Source: Zoogloea sp044344315 (GTDB lineage: Bacteria > Pseudomonadota > Gammaproteobacteria > Burkholderiales > Rhodocyclaceae). From it: DNA of 64,000 bases. The stretch is taken from positions 1-64,000 of the forward strand of contig NZ_JBIJDC010000011.1 of the NCBI RefSeq assembly GCF_044344315.1, read 5' to 3'. A program made the position numbers and the translations under genes. The notes under the pieces were generated by a model that was given only the letters and a program-made list of their open reading frames with translations, made no database searches and was not told the DNA's origin. The first letter of the stretch is position 1. The number at the start of each line of letters is the position of its first letter. This document shows positions 17,158 to 26,263 of the stretch, piece after piece.

Positions 17158-18648
17158 ATGAGCGAACGCCCCATTCACTTCTATTTCCGCGGTGCGATCC
17201 GGCAACTGGACGGCGTTGCGCCCACCCGCACGGTGCTCCAGTACCTGCGCGAGGACGCCCACGCCTGCGGCACCAAGGAGGGCTGTGCCGAGGGCGACTG
17301 CGGCGCCTGCACCGTGGTGCTTGGCGAGAGGGTGGACGGCCAGCTCCAGTTGCGCGCTGTGAATGCCTGCATCCAGTTCGTGCCCAGCCTGGACGGCAAG
17401 GCCCTATTCACCGTCGAGGATCTGGACAGTCTGGGCGGGCTGGGCATGACCGGCCTGCTGCATCCGGTGCAACAGGCCCTGGTGGACCGCCACGCCTCCC
17501 AGTGCGGCTTCTGCACGCCGGGCTTCGCCATGTCCCTGTTCGCCCTGTACGAGAACCACACGGAGTGCCCCTCGCGCAGCGCCATCTGCGACAGCCTGTC
17601 GGGTAACCTGTGCCGGTGCACCGGCTACCGGCCCATCCTCGATGCCGTGCCCCTCGCCTACGCCCAGCCGCGGGTCAGCGTGGATAGGGATGCGGTGCTC
17701 TCCGCCCTGGACGAGATGACGGCCCTGCCCGCCCTGGAATACGTGGGTGCAGGGCGTCGTTTCAGCACCCCACGCAGCCTGGCGGATCTCGCCGCGGCCC
17801 GCCTGGCCGCGCCCGATGCCCGCCTGCTGGCCGGCTCCACCGACGTGGGCCTGTGGGTGACCAAACAGCTGAGGGATCCGGGTGATCTGATCTACCTGGG
17901 CGCCGTGGAGGAACTGAAGGCCATCCGCACCGACGCGGCCGGGTTGTTCATCGGTGCCGGCGCCAGCCTCACCGATGCCTTCGAGGCGCTCACGGTTTTT
18001 GAACCGGCGTGGGCCGAACTGGCCCGGCGCTTCGCCTCCCTGCCGGTGCGCAACGCCGGCACTCTGGGCGGCAACGTGGCCAACGGCTCGCCCATCGGCG
18101 ACTCCATGCCCGGCCTGATCGCCATGGGCGCCGAGATCCTGCTGCAACGGGGCGAACGGCTGCGCCGGCTGCCCCTGGAGGACTTCTACCTCGCCTACCA
18201 GAAGACGGCCCTCGAAGCCGGCGAGTTCGTGCTCGGGCTGCACCTCCCGCCACCGCCTGCCGACCGCCATTTCCGTACCTGGAAGGTCTCCAAGCGTGAA
18301 GACCAGGACATCTCGGCGGTGTGCGGCGCCTTTGCCCTGGACATCCGTGACGGGCACATCCAGGGCGCCCGCATCGCCTTCGGTGGCATGGCCGCCACCC
18401 CCCTGCGGGCCCGCGCCACCGAAGCCTTTCTGCTCACCCGCCCCTGGGATCAGGCCACGGTGAATGCCGCGGCGGAAGTACTGGCCCACGAATACACCCC
18501 CCTCTCCGACATGCGCGCCTCGTCGGCCTACCGCAGCCGGGTGGCCGCCGGGCTGCTGCAGCGCCTGTGGCTGGAGAGCGGCGCAGGTGACGCAAGCGGC
18601 GGCGGGCCGGTGCCGGTACGCCTCGCCGATCTGGAGGACACCCTGTGA
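17158..18648 (+). CDS. xdhA: Xanthine dehydrogenase small subunit XdhA (2Fe-2S and FAD)
   Basis: 496 residues. The N-terminal plant-type 2Fe-2S domain has CGTKEGCAEGDCGAC near residues 38-51. The second 2Fe-2S domain has CGFC and CRCTGYRP motifs around residues 118-160. The rest (about 190-480) is the FAD-binding and CO dehydrogenase flavoprotein C-terminal type, with AGSTDVGLWVTK and NAGTLGGNVANGSPIGD. With XdhB it oxidises hypoxanthine to xanthine and xanthine to urate, passing electrons from molybdopterin through the clusters to FAD and NAD. It overlaps xdhB by 4 nt, implying translational coupling. Confidence 0.97.
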   Translation: MSERPIHFYFRGAIRQLDGVAPTRTVLQYLREDAHACGTKEGCAEGDCGACTVVLGERVDGQLQLRAVNACIQFVPSLDGKALFTVEDLDSLGGLGMTGLLHPVQQALVDRHASQCGFCTPGFAMSLFALYENHTECPSRSAICDSLSGNLCRCTGYRPILDAVPLAYAQPRVSVDRDAVLSALDEMTALPALEYVGAGRRFSTPRSLADLAAARLAAPDARLLAGSTDVGLWVTKQLRDPGDLIYLGAVEELKAIRTDAAGLFIGAGASLTDAFEALTVFEPAWAELARRFASLPVRNAGTLGGNVANGSPIGDSMPGLIAMGAEILLQRGERLRRLPLEDFYLAYQKTALEAGEFVLGLHLPPPPADRHFRTWKVSKREDQDISAVCGAFALDIRDGHIQGARIAFGGMAATPLRARATEAFLLTRPWDQATVNAAAEVLAHEYTPLSDMRASSAYRSRVAAGLLQRLWLESGAGDASGGGPVPVRLADLEDTL

Positions 18649-20960
18649 ACGCCCCCGACCCCAAGCCCCTGCCCGGCGTTGGTGCCGGCCTGCCCCACGA
18701 AAGCGCCCACCTCCACGTCACCGGGCGGGCCACCTACGTGGACGACATCGCCGTACCCGCCGGCACCCTGCATGCCGCCCTGGGCCTGTCCAGCGTCGCC
18801 CACGGGCGTATCCGTGTGCTCGACCTGTCCGCCGTGCGGGCGGCCCCGGGGGTGCGCGACGTGATCGTCGCCGCCGACATCCCGGGCATCAACGACTGCG
18901 GGCCGGTGAAGCACGACGACCCCATCCTGTGCGCCGGCGAGATCCTTTTCCACGGCCAGCCCCTGTTTGCCGTGGCCGCCGACAGCCATGACGCTGCCCG
19001 CCGCGCCGCCCGCCTGGCCCGGGTCGAGGTGGATGCGCTGCCCGCCCTGCTCACCGCCGAGGCCGCTGCCGAAGCCGAATCCTGGGTGCTGCCCCCCGTC
19101 GAGGTGAGCCGTGGCGACACCCCCGCCGCCCTGGCCGCAGCCCCCCACCGCCTGCGTGGCGAGGTCCAGCTGGGCGGCCAGGAGCACTTCTACCTGGAGG
19201 GCCAGATCGCCTGCGCCATCCCCGGCGAAGACCACACCCTGCGCCTCCTCACCTCCACCCAGCACCCCACCGAGATGCAGCACATGGTGGCCCATGCCCT
19301 GGGCTGGCGGGTGCATCAGGTGATCGCCGAATGCCGGCGCATGGGCGGCGGCTTTGGCGGCAAGGAGAGCCAGTCGGCGCAGATCGCCTGCATCGCCGCG
19401 GTGCTGGCGGTGCGCAGCGGCAAGGCCGTCAAGCTGCGCCTGGACCGGGATGACGACATGCGCATCACCGGCAAGCGCCATGATTTCCACATCGAGTACG
19501 AGGCCGGGTTTGATGATCGCGGGCAGATCCTCGGCCTGCGCCTGCTGCTGGCCTCCCGCTGCGGCTTCTCGGCCGACCTGTCGGGGCCGGTGAACGACCG
19601 GGCCATCTTCCACGCCGACAACGCCTACTACCTGGACGCAGTGGACATCCTGAGCCTGCGCGGGCTCACCCATACGGTGTCCAACACTGCCTTCCGCGGT
19701 TTCGGCGGCCCCCAGGGCATGTTCGCCATCGAATCGGTGATCGACGACATCGCCCGCCACCTGGGCCTGGATGCCCTGGCCGTGCGCCAGGTCAACTTCT
19801 ACGGCGACAGCGCCGGTGACATCCGCAACGTCACCCACTACGGCATGCAGGTGGAGGACAACGTGATCAGTCCGCTGGTGGCCCAGCTGGCCGACAGCGC
19901 AGGCTACGCCGCACGCCGGGCGGCCATCGACGCCTTCAACGCCACCAGCCCGGTCATCAAGAAGGGGCTGGCGCTGACCCCGGTGAAGTTCGGCATCTCC
20001 TTCACCGCCACCTTCTACAACCAGGCCGGGGCGCTGGTGCATGTGTACAACGACGGCACCGTGCTGGTCAGCCATGGCGGCACCGAGATGGGCCAGGGCC
20101 TGTACACCAAGATCCGCCAGATCGTCGCCCAGGAATTCGGCCTGCCCGTGGAGGACGTGCGCCTGTCCTCCACCGACACCAGCCGCGTGCCCAACACCTC
20201 GGCCACCGCCGCCTCCAGCGGCACCGACCTCAACGGCAAGGCCGCCCAGGCCGCCTGCCAGGCCATCCGCGGACGCATCGCCGGCTTTGTGGCCGAACGC
20301 CTGGGCGTGAGCCAGGACGCCGTGCTGTTTGCGGCCGGCCAGGTCAGCGCGCCGGGCTTCGATGCCCCCTTCGCCGCAGTGGTGTCCGATGCCTACCGGG
20401 CGCGGGTGCAATTGTGGGATGCGGGCTTCTACAAGACACCCAAGATCCACTACGACCCCGTCACCATGCAGGGGCGGCCCTTCTATTACTTCTCCTATGG
20501 CGCCTCGGTGAGCGAAGTGGCCATCGACACCCTGACCGGTGAATCGAAGGTGCTGCGGGTGGACATCCTCCACGACGTGGGCCGCTCCATCAATCCGGCG
20601 CTGGACATCGGCCAGATCGAAGGCGGCTTCATCCAGGGCATGGGCTGGCTGACCACCGAGGAGCTGGTCTATGCCAGCGACGGCCGCCTCGCCACCCACG
20701 CCCCCTCCACCTACAAGATCCCGGCCGTCTCCGACCTGCCGCCGGATTTCCGGGTGGCCCTGTTCGATAACGAGAACGTGGAAGACAGCATCCACCGCTC
20801 CAAGGCCGTCGGCGAACCACCGCTGATGCTGGCCTTCTCGGTGTTCTTCGCCCTGCGTGACGCGGTGGCGGCCGCCCTCGGCCCCGGTGCCCGACCCCGG
20901 CTCGACGCACCGGCCACGCCGGAAGCCATTCTCAAGGCCCTGAACGGAGGCGCGCTGTGA
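18645..20960 (+). CDS. xdhB: Xanthine dehydrogenase large subunit XdhB (molybdopterin)
   Basis: 771-residue molybdenum-cofactor subunit. Motifs are GGFGGKE (about residue 235), FRGFGGPQG (about 355), the substrate-pocket region and, near the C-terminus, KAVGEPPLML containing the catalytic Glu conserved in xanthine oxidases. It starts at a GTG that overlaps the xdhA stop. Length is normal for the bacterial XdhB type. It acts in the cytosol on hypoxanthine and xanthine, the products of the adenine and guanine deaminases encoded nearby. Confidence 0.97.
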   Translation: MNAPDPKPLPGVGAGLPHESAHLHVTGRATYVDDIAVPAGTLHAALGLSSVAHGRIRVLDLSAVRAAPGVRDVIVAADIPGINDCGPVKHDDPILCAGEILFHGQPLFAVAADSHDAARRAARLARVEVDALPALLTAEAAAEAESWVLPPVEVSRGDTPAALAAAPHRLRGEVQLGGQEHFYLEGQIACAIPGEDHTLRLLTSTQHPTEMQHMVAHALGWRVHQVIAECRRMGGGFGGKESQSAQIACIAAVLAVRSGKAVKLRLDRDDDMRITGKRHDFHIEYEAGFDDRGQILGLRLLLASRCGFSADLSGPVNDRAIFHADNAYYLDAVDILSLRGLTHTVSNTAFRGFGGPQGMFAIESVIDDIARHLGLDALAVRQVNFYGDSAGDIRNVTHYGMQVEDNVISPLVAQLADSAGYAARRAAIDAFNATSPVIKKGLALTPVKFGISFTATFYNQAGALVHVYNDGTVLVSHGGTEMGQGLYTKIRQIVAQEFGLPVEDVRLSSTDTSRVPNTSATAASSGTDLNGKAAQAACQAIRGRIAGFVAERLGVSQDAVLFAAGQVSAPGFDAPFAAVVSDAYRARVQLWDAGFYKTPKIHYDPVTMQGRPFYYFSYGASVSEVAIDTLTGESKVLRVDILHDVGRSINPALDIGQIEGGFIQGMGWLTTEELVYASDGRLATHAPSTYKIPAVSDLPPDFRVALFDNENVEDSIHRSKAVGEPPLMLAFSVFFALRDAVAAALGPGARPRLDAPATPEAILKALNGGAL

Positions 20961-21009
20961 TCGCGACCCCACGACTCAGGGCTCAAACCACCCACCTGGA
21001 GGTGTCACC

Positions 21010-22026
21010 ATGAACGACTGGCTCCACACCCTGGCCAACTGGCTGGAAGCCGGCCAGCCTGCGGTGCTTGTCACCGTGGTGCGTACCGATGGCTCGACCC
21101 CCCGGGAGGCCGGCGCCACCATGCTGGTGGGCCGCGCCAGCACCGCCGACACCATCGGCGGCGGCCACCTGGAATGGCTGGCCAGCACCACCGCCCGGGA
21201 GCTGCTGGTGGAGGGCGGCCCGCCACGCCTGATGCGCTTTGCCCTCGGTGCCTCCCTGGGGCAATGCTGCGGCGGCGTGGTGTGGCTGGCGCTGGAGCGC
21301 ATCGACGTGCGTGACGCCGCCATCTGGCGCACCCGCGCCGAAGCCGTGGCAGGCGGTGACACCCTGCAGCGCCGGCTGGTGTCGGGGGACGAAGGCAGCC
21401 TGTGGTCCTTGGCCGACCGGGACCCGGGCAAGGGCGACCCGGCCCATTTCTGGTCCGATGGCGGGCACTGGCAGTTCGAGCAGCAGGTGGCCAGCACCCG
21501 CTTCCCGGTGGTGCTGTTCGGTGCCGGGCACGTGGGTGAAGCCATCGTCCGCAGTCTGGCCCCCCTGGGCGCCCAGATCACCTGGGTGGATACCCGGGAT
21601 GACATCTTCCCGGAGGCGATCCCCGAAGAGGTGTTCACCGTCGCTACCGACATCCCCGCCACCGAGGTCTACGACGCGCCCCCGGGCTGCTATTTCCTGG
21701 TCCTGACCCACGACCACAGCCTGGACTTCAGCCTGTGCGAGGCCATCCTCACCCGTCACGATTTCGCCTTCTTCGGCCTCATCGGCTCGGCCACCAAGCG
21801 TGCCACCTTCGAGCACCGCCTCATCGCCCGTGGTCTTGAACCCCGGCGCCTCCTCGACATGACCTGCCCCATCGGCATCCCCGGCATCGACAGCAAGCAG
21901 CCGGCGGTGATTGCCGCCTCCGTCACCGCCCAGCTGCTGCAGGTGCGCGAAGCCCGTCAGGCCCTGGCCCGGGCCGTACGGCCGGTGGCGATCACCCCCT
22001 TTCTTCTTTCGGGAGCCCGCTCGTGA
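21010..22026 (+). CDS. xdhC: Xanthine dehydrogenase accessory protein XdhC
   Basis: 338 residues. An XdhC/CoxI-type N-terminal domain (VRTDGSTPREAGATMLV, GGGHLEW, LGQCCGGVVWL) is followed by a C-terminal Rossmann domain (VVLFGAGHVGEAIV). The family binds molybdenum cofactor, assists its sulfuration and inserts it into XdhB. The Cys pair in QCCGG is the expected cofactor-binding site. It starts 49 nt after xdhB behind a GGAGGTG site and overlaps the ABC ATPase gene by 4 nt, which ties purine oxidation to uptake in one transcript. Confidence 0.95.
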   Translation: MNDWLHTLANWLEAGQPAVLVTVVRTDGSTPREAGATMLVGRASTADTIGGGHLEWLASTTARELLVEGGPPRLMRFALGASLGQCCGGVVWLALERIDVRDAAIWRTRAEAVAGGDTLQRRLVSGDEGSLWSLADRDPGKGDPAHFWSDGGHWQFEQQVASTRFPVVLFGAGHVGEAIVRSLAPLGAQITWVDTRDDIFPEAIPEEVFTVATDIPATEVYDAPPGCYFLVLTHDHSLDFSLCEAILTRHDFAFFGLIGSATKRATFEHRLIARGLEPRRLLDMTCPIGIPGIDSKQPAVIAASVTAQLLQVREARQALARAVRPVAITPFLLSGARS

Positions 22027-23594
22027 GCACACCTCCGCCCCCTTTCAGCGGCCCGCCCGACGGCCTGCCACGCCTGGAGCTGACCGGCATCACCAAGCGC
22101 TACCCCAGCGTGGTGGCCAACGACGGCGTGCATCTCAAGGTCGGCCCCGGTGAAATCCACGCCGTGCTCGGCGAGAACGGCGCCGGCAAGAGCACCCTGA
22201 TGAAGATCATCTACGGCGCGGTGCAGGCCGACGCCGGGCAGATCCAGTGGAACGGGCGCGAGGTGGTCATCGCCAACCCCTCCGAAGCCCGCCGGCTCGG
22301 CATCGGCATGGTCTTCCAGCACTTCTCCCTGTTCGAGACCCTGACCGTGGTGGAAAACATCGCCCTGGCCCTGGACGAACCCTTCGACCTGAAGCGCCTG
22401 GCGGCCCGGGTGAAAGAGGTGTCTACCCGCTACGGCCTGCCCCTGGACCCGGACCGGCTGGTGTACAGCCTGTCGGTGGGCGAGCGCCAGCGGGTCGAGA
22501 TCGTGCGCTGCCTGCTGCAGGAACCCCAGCTGCTGATCCTCGACGAGCCCACCTCGGTGCTCACCCCCCAGGCCGTGCAGAAGCTCTTCGAGACTCTGCG
22601 CCGTCTGTCGTCGGAGGGGGTCAGCATCCTCTACATCAGCCACAAGCTGCACGAGATCCAGAGCCTGTGCCACAGCGCCACGGTGATGCGCGGCGGCAAG
22701 GTCACCGGCACCGCCACCCCGTCCCAGGAGACGCCGGCCAGCCTGGCGCGCATGATGATCGGCCGCGAGCTGCCCGTGTGCGAGGTGCCCGCCTTCACCG
22801 GCGAGGCGACACCGGTCCTCAGCGTCCGCGGCCTGTCCCATACCCCTGACGACCCCTTCGGCACCGCCCTCAAGGACATCGCCCTGGAGGTACGCCGCGG
22901 CGAGATCCTCGGCATCGCCGGCATCTCGGGCAACGGCCAGGCCGAGCTGCTGGCCGCCCTCTCCGGCGAAACCACCGGCCCCGCCGACACGGTGGTCCTG
23001 GCGGGTACGCCGGTGGGCCACCTGGACGCCGGCCGCCGGCGCAAACGCGGTCTCACCTTCGTGCCCGAGGAGCGCCTTGGCCGCGGTGCCGTACCGCCCA
23101 TGAGCCTCGCCGACAACGCCACCCTGTCGGCCCACGGCCACGGGCTGGTGAAGAAGGGCTTCCTGCGCCCGAAGGCGGCGTGGGATTTTGCCAAGACCTG
23201 CATCGAACGCTTCGACGTGCGCTGCGGCGGGCCCGGCGCGGCGGCGCGCAGCCTGTCCGGCGGCAACCTGCAGAAGTTCATCGTCGGCCGGGAGATCATG
23301 CAGCAACCCATCGCCATGGTGGTCGCCCAGCCCACCTGGGGGGTGGACGTGGGGGCCGCCGCCTTCCTGCGCCAGACCCTGATCGACCTGTCGCGCAGCG
23401 GCGTGGCCATCCTGGTGATCTCCGAAGAACTGGAAGAGCTGTTCGAGATCTGCGACCGCATCGCCGTGCTGGCCGAAGGCCGATTGTCCGAGGCCGTACC
23501 CAAACAGCAGACCAACGCCGAGAAGATCGGCATGCAGATGTCGGGTCTGTTCTCCGCCGCCGATACCCGGGAGCCCGCCCATGCCGCTGCTTGA
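22023..23594 (+). CDS. ABC transporter ATP-binding protein, BMP-type purine/nucleoside importer
   Basis: 523-residue protein with two fused nucleotide-binding domains. The first has Walker A GENGAGKST and signature SVGERQRVEI with Walker B LLILDEPTS. The second is degenerate in Walker A (GISGNGQAE) and has signature SGGNLQK, as usual in the sugar/nucleoside (RbsA, YufO-like) class. It energises import through the two following permeases. GTG start overlapping xdhC. The cognate binding protein is probably the BMP protein at 13538-14617. Confidence 0.94.
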   Translation: MSTPPPPFSGPPDGLPRLELTGITKRYPSVVANDGVHLKVGPGEIHAVLGENGAGKSTLMKIIYGAVQADAGQIQWNGREVVIANPSEARRLGIGMVFQHFSLFETLTVVENIALALDEPFDLKRLAARVKEVSTRYGLPLDPDRLVYSLSVGERQRVEIVRCLLQEPQLLILDEPTSVLTPQAVQKLFETLRRLSSEGVSILYISHKLHEIQSLCHSATVMRGGKVTGTATPSQETPASLARMMIGRELPVCEVPAFTGEATPVLSVRGLSHTPDDPFGTALKDIALEVRRGEILGIAGISGNGQAELLAALSGETTGPADTVVLAGTPVGHLDAGRRRKRGLTFVPEERLGRGAVPPMSLADNATLSAHGHGLVKKGFLRPKAAWDFAKTCIERFDVRCGGPGAAARSLSGGNLQKFIVGREIMQQPIAMVVAQPTWGVDVGAAAFLRQTLIDLSRSGVAILVISEELEELFEICDRIAVLAEGRLSEAVPKQQTNAEKIGMQMSGLFSAADTREPAHAAA

Positions 23595-24651
23595 AGCCCG
23601 CCCGACACCGTCGGCCCGCATGCGCCTGCTGGCGCCCCTCATCGCCATCGGCCTGACCCTGGCCGTCGGTTCCCTGCTCTTCCTGTCCCTGGGCAAGAAC
23701 CCCGTCGAGGCCTTCGGCGTTTTCTTCATCCAGCCCCTCTCGTCAGGCAACGGCTGGAGCGAGCTGATGGTCAAGGCCGGGCCGCTGATCCTCATCGCCC
23801 AGGGCCTGGCCATCGGCTTCCGGGCGCGCATCTACAACATCGGCGCCGAGGGCCAGCTCATCATGGGCGCCCTGGCCGGCGGCGGCGTGGCCATCGCCTT
23901 CGACGGGGTGGACGCCTGGTGGGTGCTGCCCCTGATGGTCATCGCCGGAGCCATCGGCGGTGCCCTGTGGGGGGCCATCCCGGCCCTGTTGCGCACCCGC
24001 TTCAATGCCCAGGAGACCCTCACCACCCTGATGCTCGCCTACGTGGCCACCTTTGCCCTGTCCTACATGGTGAACGGCCCCTGGCGCGACCCGGAAGGGA
24101 TGAACTTCCCCCAGTCCATCATGTTCGGCGACCCGGCCCTGTTCGCCCCCTGGTTCGAGGGCATGCGGGTCAACGCCGCCATCCTGATCGCCGCCGTCGC
24201 CTCCCTGGCTTTCTGGATCTTCACCTCACGCAGCTTCCTGGCCTACCAGCTCACCGTCGGTGGCCTGGCGCCGGCAGCCGCCCGCTACGCGGGGTTCTCG
24301 GCCAATCGCACGGTGTGGGTGAGCCTGGTGCTGTCCGGCCTCACCGCCGGCCTCGCCGGCGTGGGTGAAGTGGCCGGCCCGGTGGGCCAGCTCAACCTCA
24401 ACATCTCGCCGGGCTACGGCTTCGCCGCCATCATCGTGGCCTACCTGGGGCGCCTCAACGCCATCGGCATCGTCCTGGCCGGCCTGCTGATGGCCCTGCT
24501 CTACCTGGGTGGCGAGGCCGCGCAGGTGGCCCTGCAGCTGCCCGCCGCCATCACCGGGCTGTTCCAGGGGATGCTGCTGTTCTTCCTGCTGGGGGCCGAC
24601 GTGTTCGTCGATTACCGCCTCAAGCCCCGGCCCCGGCCGGCCTACGCATGA
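23581..24651 (+). CDS. ABC transporter permease, BMP-type (YufP/NupP-like)
   Basis: 356-residue inner-membrane protein with around 9-10 hydrophobic segments. The family hallmark near residues 80-95 is ARIYNIGAEGQLIMGA, and the EAA-like loop region is VGGLAPAAARYAGFSANR. It overlaps the ATPase gene by 14 nt and precedes the second permease. Together they form the heteromeric channel of a nucleoside/nucleobase importer. The exact substrate is inferred from the xanthine dehydrogenase neighbours. Confidence 0.93.
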   Translation: MPLLEARPTPSARMRLLAPLIAIGLTLAVGSLLFLSLGKNPVEAFGVFFIQPLSSGNGWSELMVKAGPLILIAQGLAIGFRARIYNIGAEGQLIMGALAGGGVAIAFDGVDAWWVLPLMVIAGAIGGALWGAIPALLRTRFNAQETLTTLMLAYVATFALSYMVNGPWRDPEGMNFPQSIMFGDPALFAPWFEGMRVNAAILIAAVASLAFWIFTSRSFLAYQLTVGGLAPAAARYAGFSANRTVWVSLVLSGLTAGLAGVGEVAGPVGQLNLNISPGYGFAAIIVAYLGRLNAIGIVLAGLLMALLYLGGEAAQVALQLPAAITGLFQGMLLFFLLGADVFVDYRLKPRPRPAYA

Positions 24652-24706
24652 GGGGCCGGCACGGCGCCCCCCGCAGAGCCCGACACCCGTATCCCCAGGA
24701 GGCTTC

Positions 24707-25627
24707 ATGATCGAACACCTGATTCCCGTCCTCGCTGGCACCCTGGCCGCCGCCACGCCGCTGATCTTTGCCGGGCTCGGCGAGCTGGTGGCCGAGCGCA
24801 CCGGCGTCATCAACCTGGGCGTCGAGGGCATGATGCTGATCGGCGCCGTCGCCGGCTTTGCCGCGGCGGCCCACTCCGGCGGCGGGGCCCTCGCCGGGCT
24901 GCCCGCCGGCGCCGTGGCCGGCATGCTGGCGGCGCTGATCTTCGCGATCCTGTCCCTGTCCATGGCCGCCAACCAGGCGGCCTGCGGCCTGGCCCTGACC
25001 ATCTTCGGCATCGGCCTGTCGGCCTTCATCGGCCAGCACTACGTCAGCTACAGCCTGCCCGGCCTGCCGCCCCTGGACATCCCCGGCCTGTCGGAGATCC
25101 CGGTGATCGGCCGCATCCTCTTCCATCAGGACGCCGTCACCTACCTGGGCCTCGTCACCTTTGCCTGTGTGTGGTGGGTGCTCAAGAAGACCCGCCTGGG
25201 TCTGGTGCTGAAGGCCGTCGGCGAAGCCCCGGACGCCGCCCATGCCATCGGCTATCCGGTCATCGCCATCCGCTACGGGGCCACGCTCTTTGGCGGCGCC
25301 ATGGCGGGCATCGCCGGGGCCTACCTCTCCACCGTGTACACCCCCCTGTGGGTGCAGAACATGGTCGCCGGCCGCGGCTGGATCGCCATCGCCCTGGTGG
25401 TCTTCGCCGCCTGGAACCCCACCCGCCTGCTGCTGGGCGCCTGGCTCTTCGGCGGCGTCACCATCCTGCAGTTCCACGCCCAGGGCCTGGGCATCGCCCT
25501 GCCGGTCCAGTTCCTCGCCGCCCTGCCCTACCTGGCCACGGTGGTGGTGCTGGTGCTGATCTCCCGGGACAAGCGGCTGCTGCAGCTGAACCTGCCGGCT
25601 TCGCTGGGGAAGCCGTGGATGCCGTGA
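24707..25627 (+). CDS. ABC transporter permease, BMP-type (YufQ/NupQ-like)
   Basis: 306-residue polytopic membrane protein, the second permease of the BMP-type importer. Family signature GVINLGVEGMMLIGAVAGF is near residue 35, and GEAPDAAHAIGYPV marks the ATPase-coupling loop. The ATG at 24707 has an AGGAGG site; the longer frame from 24509 overlaps the first permease. The gene is followed at once by the large palindromic element, which separates it from the 8-oxoguanine deaminase gene. Confidence 0.93.
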   Translation: MIEHLIPVLAGTLAAATPLIFAGLGELVAERTGVINLGVEGMMLIGAVAGFAAAAHSGGGALAGLPAGAVAGMLAALIFAILSLSMAANQAACGLALTIFGIGLSAFIGQHYVSYSLPGLPPLDIPGLSEIPVIGRILFHQDAVTYLGLVTFACVWWVLKKTRLGLVLKAVGEAPDAAHAIGYPVIAIRYGATLFGGAMAGIAGAYLSTVYTPLWVQNMVAGRGWIAIALVVFAAWNPTRLLLGAWLFGGVTILQFHAQGLGIALPVQFLAALPYLATVVVLVLISRDKRLLQLNLPASLGKPWMP

Positions 25628-25647
25628 AGATGGGGAGGCACCGTGGC

Positions 25648-25672
25648 GTGGGGGTCGAGTTCGTTCGACCTC
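25648..25672. repeat. Fragment of the composite repeat (gtcgag-ttc-gttcgac block)
   Basis: A ggggtcgagttcgttcgacc palindrome like the opening block of composite repeats A and B (11980 and 16742). The rest of that repeat is absent here. Confidence 0.5.
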
Positions 25673-25710
25673 CTTGGGTTAGGCCTTTGCTGGCCGGCTT
25701 TCCCGTGTCG

Positions 25711-26220
25711 GGCGTTACGTTGGCCGGGATTTCGCCCCGGCGGGCGACCTCCTTTCTTGCTTCGCCAAGAAAGGAGGCAAAGAAGGCGACCCGGCCACCC
25801 CGGTCATTCGCTACGCGAATGACTCCCCTGCGCTGCTCCCAGCAGGCGGCCGACGCGGAACTCGCCCTTCGGGCTCAGACAGCCGCGCCGGACTTCCCCA
25901 CCCGCTGGTGCGCTGCTCGGCGGGTCGGAACGGGCTTTTCGGATGCACCGAGCCTCTACGGAAATGGGGTCAAGCACTGGCCGTTGATCACCTGCATTTC
26001 CTTTCCCCTCTGGCGTGCCGACTGGAGGGTTCGGCAGGCGGAAAAAGGGCTGCGCATGTCTGAGCCCAAAGGGCGAGTTTGCGCAGACCCCGCCTGACGG
26101 ACCCGGAAGGAGGGAACCCCCGAAGGGGGCGCGACAGCGGGGTACGTTTCTTTGCCTTCTTTCTTGTCGTACAACAAGAAAGAAGGTCGCCCGCCGGGGC
26201 GAGACCCGGCCAACGTTACG
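25711..26220. repeat. Long imperfect palindromic element (about 510 bp) with complex arms
   Basis: The left arm opens GGCGTTACGTTGGCCGGG (25711) and the right arm closes with its inverse CCCGGCCAACGTTACG (26220). Each arm carries a strong internal hairpin: cctcctttcttg / caagaaaggagg at about 25750-25779 and ttctttcttgt / acaagaaagaa at about 26158-26183. Inner arm blocks aactcgcccttcgggctcagaca (about 25860) and gtctgagcccaaagggcgagtt (about 26058-26080) are also inverses. A separate arm copy lies at 1-108. There is no transposase. The element sits between the purine permease and the 8-oxoguanine deaminase gene and fills the 636-nt gap. Confidence 0.8.
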
Positions 26221-26263
26221 TAATCGACGGGGAAAGCCCCCCAGCAAACACGACCATAAGAAA

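Noticed and set aside
18528..20972. 814-codon minus-strand open frame under xdhB
   Set aside because: Antisense of a well-supported xanthine dehydrogenase subunit; no start signal or domain.
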